Below, piece after piece: positions 1 to 8,400 of a DNA stretch of 64,000 nt. Each line of letters begins with the position of its first letter. Within the stretch, counting starts at the first letter, position 1. Position numbers and translations under genes: made by a program. The DNA is from Pythium myriotylum. Taxonomy: Eukaryota; Oomycota; Peronosporomycetes; Pythiales; Pythiaceae. The DNA lies in the NCBI GenBank assembly GCA_023091665.1, contig JALJCQ010000017.1, positions 1 to 64,000 on the forward strand. The letters run 5' to 3'. Below the pieces are notes generated by a model, which saw only the letters and a program-made list of their open reading frames with translations, was not told the DNA's origin and made no database searches.

Positions 1-276
1 TCCTAAACCCTAAACCCTAAACCCTAAACCCTAAACCCTAAACCCTAAACCCTAAACCCTAAACCCTAAACCCTAAACCCTAAACCCTAAACCCTAAACC
101 CTAAACCCTAAACCCTAAACCCTAAACCCTAAACCCTAAACCCTAAACCCTAAACCCTAAACCCTAAACCCTAAACCCTAAACCCTAAACCCTAAACCCT
201 AAACCCTAAACCCTAAACCCTAAACCCTAAACCCTAAACCCTAAACCCTAAACCCTAAACCCTAAACCCTAAACCC
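1..276. repeat. Terminal telomere repeat tract (CCCTAAA)n
   Basis: Uninterrupted CCCTAAA units fill the start of the window. On this strand the C-rich sequence lies at the 5' end, as expected for a left chromosome end whose 3' overhang is TTTAGGG. The tract stops exactly where the first copy of the Penelope-like terminal repeat begins. Confidence 0.97.
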
Positions 277-374
277 TGGGTCGTAGTTTCCCTGACCAAG
301 TCTTTGCAAGTCACTTCAAGCCTCTCTAAACCCTAAACCCTAAACCCTAAACCCTAAACCCTAAACCCTAACCC
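277..374 (+). repeat. Left terminal repeat of the Penelope-like element
   Basis: A 48-bp unique sequence (278-325) is followed by about seven CCCTAAA units. It is identical to 3297-3344. Its first base (T277 or G278) coincides with the predicted hammerhead cleavage point in the right copy. Confidence 0.85.
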
Positions 375-419
375 ATCCGACTCGTCGACAAGCAAGCCAA
401 GCAAGCCGCGGCTGCCGAC

Positions 420-737
420 ATGGAGGTGGAAACTCCAAACCAGGATCTCGTGAACGTGTTGATTGATCGCAAGCTACAATCGATCAAGAACGAACTACGA
501 CAGCTCCGTATCGACCGGAAGGTTCCAAAGCAACAGGAACGAAAAAACGCCAGAGCTGGCGCGAAGGGTGCGACCGTCAGCAAGAACAAGAAGCACCCTG
601 CACCAAAGGCCGACGCCGCAAAGGGAACTTCCGCCTCAAACAGCGGAAGAAACGGCAACACGCGAAGCGCAAGCAAAAGGAAAAGGAGCAACGCCGCCGA
701 CAAACCGCCGCGCGGCGCCAAAACCGCGCGATCATAA
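420..737 (+). CDS. Short basic ORF, likely the N-terminal zero frame of the Penelope-like polyprotein
   Basis: This 105-residue, Lys/Arg-rich ORF begins at the first ATG after the terminal repeat. The first 43 residues are charged and probably helical. The codons for residues 41-43 form the heptamer A_AAA_AAC in the right phase for a -1 slip. Shifting there joins this start to the open reverse transcriptase frame, giving a 747-residue fusion. Without a shift the protein would end at 737 as a short basic peptide. The RT frame has no ATG of its own upstream of its conserved part, so I favour the fusion. Confidence 0.55.
   Translation: MEVETPNQDLVNVLIDRKLQSIKNELRQLRIDRKVPKQQERKNARAGAKGATVSKNKKHPAPKADAAKGTSASNSGRNGNTRSASKRKRSNAADKPPRGAKTARS
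542..599 (+). promoter_or_regulatory. Candidate -1 ribosomal frameshift signal of the Penelope-like element
   Basis: The slippery heptamer AAAAAAC (542-548) is phased as codons cgA-AAA-AAC in the 420 frame. Downstream, a GCCA/TGGC mini-hairpin (549-560) is followed by a 7-bp stem (565-571 with 593-599). The -1 frame entered at 548 stays open to 2662. The heptamer and its phase are seen directly. Activity is inferred, and the stem spacing is not ideal. Confidence 0.5.
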
Positions 738-2662
738 GACGCGACCGCTCGGATCTCTTCAACGCCAGTTTGATCTTCGGCTGTCGTAGGGCTTGTGATG
801 TGGACGCATTGCCTCGCAATCTCGCGTTCCACAATCTCACACCACGTGGCACCAAGATTCCACCAGGTCTGAAGAGACTCCTGGGTCTGAACCTCAAGTT
901 CTGCCCGACACCTCCGCCGCAACGCTCTTCCCTCTCGCCAGTTACCATCTTCCCCAAACTCGTCCGGTCTCTTCGAATTGCAGTCCAGTTTGCTGACTCC
1001 AGCGACCGCGACTACAACTCGAAGATCTACGTTCCAAACCTTGCTTTCCAGCCAAACCACCTGCCACGCCATCAAGAAGATTTACTGGAGTCGATCAAGT
1101 CACACGCGACCGAACTCATTGCACAGTATCCCTTCCGACACAAGTTCAACCTCGACAGCAACCAACGCAACTTGCTACGATTGCTACGAAATGATCCGAA
1201 CTTGATGGTCGTGCAGGCAGACAAGAACCTCGGCCCGACGCTCATGCTTCGATCACAGTACACTTCCATGTGTCTTGATCACCTGAGTGACGAGGAGACA
1301 TACACGCCATTGTATCGTCTTCCCAACGGACCAGAGACCCAGATCCAACGGATCGCAGCCAAAGTGAACCTGATCTACATGCTACTCAACTACCAGTACC
1401 GTGAAGATCCAGTCATCCAACGACAAGTTGCTGTCATCAAGTGTAATCCAAGTTCGTGCAAGTTAGGACGCTTCTATGGCCTGATAAAGCTCCACAAGGA
1501 GGATCTCGCCATTCGCCCTATCATTGCCAGCTGCGGAACACCGACAGCCGGTCTCTCGAAGTGGATCGATTTCCAGTTGCAAGACATGCTCCAGCGACAG
1601 CCATCGTACCTTCGAGACTCCGACACGCTGCTGACTGAACTTCGACAGATTCAGCCCAGCCCCAAGCATCGTTTGTTCACATTTGACGCCGTCTCGCTCT
1701 ACACCAACATCCCCACCAACATCGGCATCGCAACAATCAAAGCCATGCTCCAAGAAGAGAAGCATCGCTTCGAGAATGTGATCGTCCAAGGTCTCGACTA
1801 CATCATGAACGAGAACTTGTTCATGTTCGGAGACTGCGTGTGGAAGCAAATCAAGGGCACCGCCATGGGAACACCATGTGCCCCCACGTACGCATCACTC
1901 TACGTAGCGTATCACGAGCGAAGCATCCTTCGAGAGTTCAGCAACTACATCGTGCTCTACAAGCGCTACATCGACGACGTGTTTTTGATTTGGCAAGACG
2001 GAAAAGATCCCCGTGCTTTCGAACTCTTCAAGATCCGCCTCAACACGATTCCAGGACTTCGCTGGACGTACATGGAACGCGGTCGTGAAGCACCGTTTCT
2101 TGACCTCAAAATCCGCCGATCCGACACGAGATACGAGACTCGAACTCATGAGAAAGAGCTCAATCTCTATCTCTACATCGCGGCTCAAAGCGCACACCCT
2201 CCAGGCGTTCTGAAAGGCCTCATCATCGGCATTGTCCAGAAGTATTACCGCCAGAACACCAGGAAGGAAGATTTCCTGTCTCAAGTCAGAGCCTTCTTCC
2301 AGCGCCTGGCAGCTCGCGGATACAACTCTAACCAGCTTAGAGACCATTTCCGCGACGCCATCGAAAGAATCGCCAAGCTACAAGAAGAAGCACAACAGAC
2401 GACGCGGCCAACCACGGAACTCGGCAAGCCCAAGCAAGTCTTCTTGTCTGTGCCTTATGACCCGAACGGCCCAACTCGGAAACAACTACGAGCTATCTAT
2501 CAAGCCCACCGTATTGAAGACGAGTTCGCAGCCCACAACATCAAGATCACTGTGTGCTACCGCCGTCCACGGAACCTCCGAGACATACTCTGTCCATCAG
2601 AGTTCAGGGCCAACATCTACGACGACCACTTCAAGAACAGCTCGGGAGATGCCATGCATTAA
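548..2662 (+). CDS. Penelope-like reverse transcriptase (endonuclease-less)
   Basis: This frame encodes about 704 residues. A very basic segment comes first, then the typical N-terminal region with a GLNLKFCP motif, then the RT core. The core has FDAVSLYTNIP near nt 1680 (motif A Asp), GTAMGTPCAPTYASLY near 1858 and the catalytic YIDDVFLIW near 1966. A thumb region ending in RRPRNLRDILCPS is followed by only about 20 residues, so no GIY-YIG nuclease is present. There is no ATG at the frame's 5' end; a TTG at 770 opens the conserved part. Expression probably depends on the -1 frameshift at 542-548. No internal stop is visible, so the copy may be functional. Confidence 0.85.
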   Translation, partial: RQSWREGCDRQQEQEAPCTKGRRRKGNFRLKQRKKRQHAKRKQKEKEQRRRQTAARRQNRAIIRRDRSDLFNASLIFGCRRACDVDALPRNLAFHNLTPRGTKIPPGLKRLLGLNLKFCPTPPPQRSSLSPVTIFPKLVRSLRIAVQFADSSDRDYNSKIYVPNLAFQPNHLPRHQEDLLESIKSHATELIAQYPFRHKFNLDSNQRNLLRLLRNDPNLMVVQADKNLGPTLMLRSQYTSMCLDHLSDEETYTPLYRLPNGPETQIQRIAAKVNLIYMLLNYQYREDPVIQRQVAVIKCNPSSCKLGRFYGLIKLHKEDLAIRPIIASCGTPTAGLSKWIDFQLQDMLQRQPSYLRDSDTLLTELRQIQPSPKHRLFTFDAVSLYTNIPTNIGIATIKAMLQEEKHRFENVIVQGLDYIMNENLFMFGDCVWKQIKGTAMGTPCAPTYASLYVAYHERSILREFSNYIVLYKRYIDDVFLIWQDGKDPRAFELFKIRLNTIPGLRWTYMERGREAPFLDLKIRRSDTRYETRTHEKELNLYLYIAAQSAHPPGVLKGLIIGIVQKYYRQNTRKEDFLSQVRAFFQRLAARGYNSNQLRDHFRDAIERIAKLQEEAQQTTRPTTELGKPKQVFLSVPYDPNGPTRKQLRAIYQAHRIEDEFAAHNIKITVCYRRPRNLRDILCPSEFRANIYDDHFKNSSGDAMH

Positions 2663-3236
2663 AGCCTGGACCACCCCGGACACGGATGACCGTGCCCTTC
2701 CAGCGCGCGAGAACGTGTTTAGCCTTGCTGCTACCCACTCATTTGGAACCATGCCACAGAGTATGGGGTCGTGCAGTGAAGGCTCACGGAGCGGCTGGCT
2801 TGGGATGATCCCCCTCGAAAGGGTAACAGCGAACGCTTGGCATATTGCGAGCAAATTCAAGAATGGCCGCCCGGATCGTGCACTATCTGTCTACAACCCA
2901 TCCCCGACCCTCAACCCCAAACCCTACCCTAAACCCTAAACCCAGACGAAAATTTCGGCCAACCCAGTCGAAAAGTTTGTCGAAGGTTCGAGAACGTTCG
3001 ACCGAACATTCGAGAATATTCCCGAGAATGTTCGAGAATGTTCAACCCAGGACGTCGAATATTCTCACGTGTCTCAAGACCCCAGCAGCACAGACACGCA
3101 GACCCAGAACACTCAAGTTCCTGTCCAGCCCTAGAACCCAGAAGCGTAGGACTCTAGCGTAGGACTTTAGCGTAGGCACCCGGGGGCGAGGTCGGCGGTC
3201 TTCCTCAGTTTTCAATTTTCCACTCAGCACGAAGAC
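2663..3236 (+). other. 3' untranslated region of the Penelope-like element
   Basis: Non-coding sequence after the RT stop. It holds an imperfect internal telomere-like patch (about 2910-2942), repeated GTTCGAGAA/GAATGTTC motifs around 2980-3055, and a repeated GCGTAGGACT motif (about 3143-3175). No gene was recognised. Confidence 0.6.
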
Positions 3237-3300
3237 GCCCACCGACGAAGACATCAAGTCGAAAGAGCCCCTGCATCTGTAATAGAGCAACTCTTTGGGT
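3237..3300 (+). ncRNA. Degenerate type-I hammerhead-ribozyme-like motif
   Basis: Stem I pairs GCCCA (3237-3241) with TGGGT (3296-3300). The core reads CCGACGA (3242-3248), where the consensus is CUGANGA. Stem II pairs GAC/GTC (3250-3252 with 3258-3260), then comes GAAA (3261-3264). Stem III pairs AGAG with CTCT (3264-3267 with 3291-3294). The predicted cleavage after T3295 leaves a product starting TGGGTCGTAG, exactly the left boundary of the terminal repeat at 277. Hammerhead motifs are known from Penelope-like elements. Two core departures (C for U at position 4 and an extra A at 3249) suggest a weak or decayed ribozyme. Confidence 0.42.
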
Positions 3301-3416
3301 CGTAGTTTCCCTGACCAAGTCTTTGCAAGTCACTTCAAGCCTCTCTAAACCCTAAACCCTAAACCCTAAACCCTAAACCCTAAACCCTAAACCCTAAACC
3401 CTAAACCCTAAACCCT
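3296..3416 (+). repeat. Right terminal repeat of the Penelope-like element plus telomeric tail
   Basis: An exact second copy of the 48-bp sequence (3297-3344), followed by about ten CCCTAAA units ending at 3416, where ordinary subtelomeric sequence begins. Confidence 0.85.
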
Positions 3417-4000
3417 CCAACAGCTCTTTTGTGTCTCCACGGGCTCGGACTAAACCCTACCAGACACACCGGGTATCCACAAGGTTTTGCGCGCGGATGA
3501 CCAGTTCCAAGTGCACGCCCGCCAAACTTGGCACACGCCGTCTCCCACCGATCATGCGCATTGTGATGGGGGCACGGAACTGCGCTTTCCACCACGGGAC
3601 CCCACAACAGCCTTCGTCATTTGTGACCGAGGCTCGCCAGACTGTGTCTCACCCCACGCAAAGTTTCTGTGTGGACGCGCTAGTGCTCAGCAGTGCGTTG
3701 GGCTAACTTGACGATGATGTGGACCGCGACCTCGGGCGCAACAAGCTTTTCCCAATGTGGTACGGTATTCCCGTTGAAGATCGAATCGTCGAGAACGCGT
3801 ACTTGGTTGCACTCCCCCATCGATACATCGCTCGTGGACGTCACAGTGCCTTTATCGATTACCAGCTTAAGGAGTCTCTCGACGTGCCTGAGATCTTCCG
3901 TGGCCGCAATATCACCAAGTCCGGGCCAAGGCTCTACGATACCGATGACCAGCGGGTGTGCGACCTTAAAAATCTGCTCTCCACTCGTGGGCAGGGGGAC
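3417..4000 (-). pseudogene. Unrecognised minus-strand ORF remnant, cut by the Gypsy insertion
   Basis: The only protein-like frame is on the minus strand between 4000 and 3680. It reads into the left LTR of the Gypsy element. Rejoining the two flanks across the GGGAC target duplication leaves that frame open for a few more codons until a TAG at about 11205. This suggests an old broken gene into which the Gypsy inserted. It matches no family I know. Positions 3417-3680 show nothing else. Confidence 0.25.
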
Positions 4001-4303
4001 TGTAACGGGGTACAAGGTTACACAAGTAGGTTAGGTTGTGTAGGTACATAACGTGTGTGGTCCACTTAGGGGAAAAGTTACCCTAAGTAGTGACTCTCTT
4101 TTATTAAATTCAGTAGGGGATATCCCTGGGTATTAGATGCCAGGGATATCAGGTATAGGGGGGATTATTCCCCAGGGGAATAATCTGAATACAATCAGTT
4201 CGCCTTTTGCCAAGTCTTTGGCGCTCGTCGACAGGGGTCGACTCGGAGCGGCTGCTCACGCTTCCTCAAGCGCAGGTGCTGTGAACGGTCGTGGACCGTT
4301 ACA
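4001..4303 (+). repeat. Left LTR of the Gypsy chromovirus
   Basis: 303 bp, starts TG and ends CA. It carries several long perfect hairpins: 11-bp arms at about 4118-4150 (GATATCCCTGG) and about 4161-4183 (GATTATTCCCC), and a 7-bp one with CTTAGGG at about 4075-4097. Confidence 0.95.
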
Positions 4304-4305
4304 CT

Positions 4306-4313
4306 TGGTAGCA
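4306..4313 (+). promoter_or_regulatory. Candidate primer binding site
   Basis: TGGTAGCA starts two bases after the LTR. It would pair with a tRNA 3' end of TGCTACCA. The tRNA cannot be identified from this alone. Confidence 0.45.
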
Positions 4314-4342
4314 CTTGTCGTCAATCCGACGCCGACATCGTT

Positions 4343-5479
4343 ATGTCCGAAGCTTCCGACTTCGTGATGGCGTCAAGCCATCCGACGCTGTCGCGTCAAG
4401 ACCATCCGTACCTGGATGAGACCCAGTGGGGCTATCTCCAGAAGATGGAGGCCATCAATGGCCGTGCAAGTGTCATCGAGCTGCTCCGACGCGGCTCTGG
4501 CGAAGTCCTCACCCATGTCGCGCGTTTTCACGACTACGAGACAGCTCTCGAGAAGTATCTTCTCGACGTCGTGACGTCCCGCATATCTGCGACTCAGGCT
4601 ACTCAGCCAGCTCAGGTGCCACCGACGGTTACGTATGTGCCGTCGCCGGCACCTCCGGAACGTCCGAAGGCCGTGAAGGTTACGGTGTCCCCGTATTCGG
4701 GTGAAGAAAGCGACAATCTTGCCTTCTGGCAACGCGAGATCGAGCTCGCCACAGCAGCCGGCTGCATCCGTGATGAACGGCAGAAGATCGCCTTTGCGAT
4801 CTCGAACATGACGGGCCGGGCGAAGATCTGGGCCCTCACGTGCGAGACGTCGCATCCCGGATGTTTTTCCGACTGAGCAACGCTTGCCAAGGCGATGAAG
4901 TCGATGTTTCAACCGCCAAATGTGGCGCATCGTCAGCGAGCTGCGTTCCTCGCTTGTCGGCAAGGTGGCCGCGAGCTGCACACGTATGTGCAGGAGTTAC
5001 GTCAACTCCGTGCCAACATGGCTGCGAATGCGCTCGCAGAAGACGTCATGCTGACGACGTTCATGGAAGGGATGGATCCCGGTCCTGAGAAGGCTGCGGT
5101 TTTCCGCGAGGAGCCCATGCTCCTAGAAGACGCGTTCGTCGCCGCGCTGCGAGAGGACTACGTTCAGCGTCTCTCGCGCGGTTTATCCGCGAGTCCGGCA
5201 GCGCCGCCTCCGGTCACGCCGGTTCCACCACCGGTCGTCGAACCGATGGACCTGAGCGTTATCGACCTCAGTGGAGTCGATCTCAGCACGGTCGACTTGC
5301 GTGCGATCGACGTGAAGGCTCTTCACATCAAGTGTTCTACTTGTGGGAAGTTTGGTCACTTCCAGCGGAATTGTCCGCGCAAGAGGGGCGGTGGTCGTGC
5401 CCGCCGTGGTCGGCCGCGGCGCTCGGGAAACCGAGGTGGATCTGCTTCCACGTCGCAGGGAAACGACAGTTCCCAGTAG
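4343..5479 (+). pseudogene. gag: Gag of the Gypsy chromovirus, interrupted by an in-frame TGA
   Basis: The frame starts with ATG at 4343 and runs 379 codons to TAG 5477-5479, broken only by TGA at 4874-4876. The same frame resumes at once with a retrotransposon-type capsid segment (FQPPNVAHRQR...FLACRQG). From family pattern the lost residue is probably Trp (TGG to TGA). Further on come a Pro-rich linker and a CCHC zinc knuckle (CSTCGKFGHFQRNC, about 5335-5376) followed by an Arg/Gly-rich tail. Gag forms the particle and binds RNA. As read, this copy gives a 177-residue truncated capsid without the knuckle unless the stop is read through. Confidence 0.85.
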
Positions 5480-8400
5480 ACGCGGGGCAGTCTACTGGGG
5501 CGATTACTCCTCGCCCCGCGACGCCGAGTTCGGCAGTATCGCAAGGCGGGGTGCCCCCGGAAGAAGATCTCTTCTCAGCAGTTGATGAGCTGCGCATCAG
5601 TGGCGAGCTCATCGTCGTCACTGCTCAAGTGAAGGGATTTGCACGTCCCTTCAGAGTCTTAATCGACTCTGGTGCGACGCGCAACTACGGTCGCAAGCAA
5701 AGTATTGCTGAGAATGCTTCTCTATTTGCTCGAGCTTGTGAGCGAGATCTCGGAAGAGTCTCGGTGCGTCTTGCGACGGGCATCGTCGCAGAGACGAAGA
5801 AGATCGAGGTCGATCTACGCATTGCGTTTGTCGATTTCGACTCAGTCGAGCGCTTTACAGTGCTCGACATGGATGAGAGGTTTGACCTCATCCTCGGAAT
5901 GCCGTGGCTCGAGCGCCACGAACCATGGATCGACTGGAGGACCAAGTCGATTGGGAGCACGTCTCCCGGCAGGAACGGAGCTCAGGAGCGTCATGAACCC
6001 TCCTTCGTCCGCCGGCTGATGAGCCCCATCAAGGATGATGGAAGTGCCTACTTCATTGGCGTAGTGAACGCCATGGACACCTCGGGTGTTCCGGAGACGG
6101 TCGTGCCGTCTGCCGTGGAGTACGGCGTAGAAGAGGGCGTCGAGTCGTCTCCGCCCCCTCCGAGTACCAGCATGGAAGATGCTTCGGGGATGTGTCCCCT
6201 TGTCGCGTGTCCGCGTGCGGTCGAGCCGCTTTCAGGGTCGTCGGATATGACCGAGCCCATGCCTGAGCCACTCCCGCTCTCGGACGCGTCGCATGACGTG
6301 TACATCATTGATGTGATGACGGGATCGTCGATCGATCCGTCCACGGTCGATATGGCACCGTTGCCAGAGTTCTCTGAGCTGACTAGCTTGGAGGAACTCC
6401 CTATGGACGATTTCGTCCGCGAGCTCAAAGCTGGTGAGATCGCTGAGGTTGTGATCCTCCGATCTGAGCGAGATCTCGCTCAACTCAACACCTCGACGGT
6501 GATTGACGAGGATGTTCTCGTTGAGTTTCGTCAGAAGTTTGACGCTCGCCGTGGTTCGGCCATCCTCAAGAATCCGAAGGATCGGTTCTATCCGCTGGTC
6601 AAGCGGTTTGCGGAGACTTGCCTCAGCAAGAACCCGCCGGCGGGGCTTCCCCCTGATCGTGGCGTTCGCCACGAGATCAAGCTCAAGCCTGGCTCGAGCT
6701 ATGCGACCGTTCGCCAGTGGGCTCTGCCGGCCGAACAATCGGATTTCATTGATGAATTCTTTGCTAAGAAAGCCAAGGCTGGCCTGGTGCGCGAGAGCGT
6801 CTCGCCGCACAGCGCACCAACGTTCTGTGTGCGCAAGCCAAATGGCAAGTGGAGGATTGTCCACGCGTACAACAAGTTGAACGCGCAGACGATTCCTGCG
6901 TCCACTCCGATCCCTCGGAAGGATGTGATCATCCACCGGATGTCCGGCGCAAAGAAGTTCAGTTCTCTCGACTTGGTCGACGGTTATTACCAAGTGCTCA
7001 TGGAGCGTGGGGATATCCCCAAGACAGCCGTCAGTACGCCGAGCGGTATGCTCTGGGAGTGGCTAGTGATGCCACAGGGGCTGTCGAACGCCCCAGCGAC
7101 GTTCAATCGCTTGGTGACCCATCTGTTCCGTCCCCTGCGAGCGTTCGCACAGACGTACTTCGACGACATCTACGTCCACACGAAGCCGGAGCCCGGTCGT
7201 GATTTGGATGCGCTCCATGAGAATCACCTCCGCCAAGTGCTCGAATGCCTCGAGGAGCATAAGCTTTATGCCAACTTGGATAAGTGCATCTTCGGAGCCG
7301 AAGAGATCCCAGTGCTTGGGTGTTTCGTCGGAGTCGACGGTGTTCGGGCGGATCCCGAGAAGGTGAAGGCAATTGCCGAGTGGCCATCGCCACGGTCCGT
7401 GAAGGACCTACGCAAGTGGTTGGGTCTCGCCAACTACTTGCACAGGTTCACGAAGAACTACGCCGAAATGGCTCGGCCGCTGACTCAGCTGCTCAAGAAC
7501 GACGTTGAGTGGTCGTGGTCTCACGACACGGAAGCTGCCTTCCTGAAGATCAAGGAGAGTCTTCTCCAAGCGCCGATCCTGGCGTTGCCGGACGACTCCG
7601 TCCCGTACAGCGTCGTCTGTGACGCCTCCGACTATGCGATCGGCTGTGCACTTTTGCAGAAGGACCAAGATGGTCACGAGAGAGTCATCTCGTATCAGTC
7701 TCGCCAGCTCCAAGCGGCCGAGAAGAACTATCCAGTTCACGACAAGGAATTGTTGGCGATGAAGTACGCCTTGGTGAAGTTCCGCGTTCACCTTCTCGGC
7801 GCGTTGCCGTTCGTGGTCTACACAGACCATGCGTCTCTACGCACAGCGACACAGTCTCCGCACTTGTCGCCGCGAATGGCTCGCTGGTTGTCATTCTTTT
7901 CAGAAGACAACTTTACTGTTGAGTACAAGCCGGGTCGGCTCAACGTGCTGGCGGACGCACTCTCTCGGCGCCCCGACTACGAGATGAACCATCTCACATC
8001 AGTTGCTTCTGATGTCTACGACTTGATTCGTGACGCCTACGAAGGCGATGCACAGTGTGCGGAGATCATTCGTGCTCTCAAGTCGTCAGACTCGGAGAAG
8101 TCTATCTCCCCTCGTGTTCGAGCCCGACTACATCGGTACACGTTCGAAGACGGTCTCCTGAAGTATCAGGTCTCGGACAGCGAAGAAGCTCGCATAGTCG
8201 TCCCATCAGACGAAGATCTGCGATACGTGATTGCGTATGGTGCTCACGACGCACCTGGTGCTGGCCATCTTGGCCGTGAGAAGACGTACGCGCTTCTCAG
8301 CCCAAGATTTTGGTGGCCCAAGATGTACAAGTGGGTGTCGCGGTATGTCCGCACGTGTGACGTCTGTCAACGAGTGAAGCCAAGTGCACACTCTCAGGCT

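Larger units (their letters stand above)
277..3416 (+). mobile_element. Telomere-associated endonuclease-less Penelope-like retroelement
   Basis: The element is bounded by two identical 48-bp sequences (278-325 and 3297-3344), each followed by telomeric repeats (326-374 and 3345-3416). It encodes one Penelope-type reverse transcriptase and no GIY-YIG endonuclease. Endonuclease-less elements of this class are known to sit at telomeres in rotifers, fungi and other eukaryotes, where the chromosome 3' end is thought to prime copying. The orientation fits: the sense strand ends in CCCTAAA repeats on the centromere side, so its RNA could anneal to the TTTAGGG overhang. The left 48-bp copy may be this element's own 5' terminal repeat or the 5'-truncated end of a second tandem copy. 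Confidence 0.85.

Noticed and set aside
1..374. Short regular repeats considered as a CRISPR-like array
   Set aside because: The unit is the 7-bp telomere repeat without spacers.
4137..4367. Small ORF starting in both LTRs of the first Gypsy (also 10996-11205)
   Set aside because: Lies in LTR sequence made of hairpins and diverges after the LTR end, so it is a chance frame.
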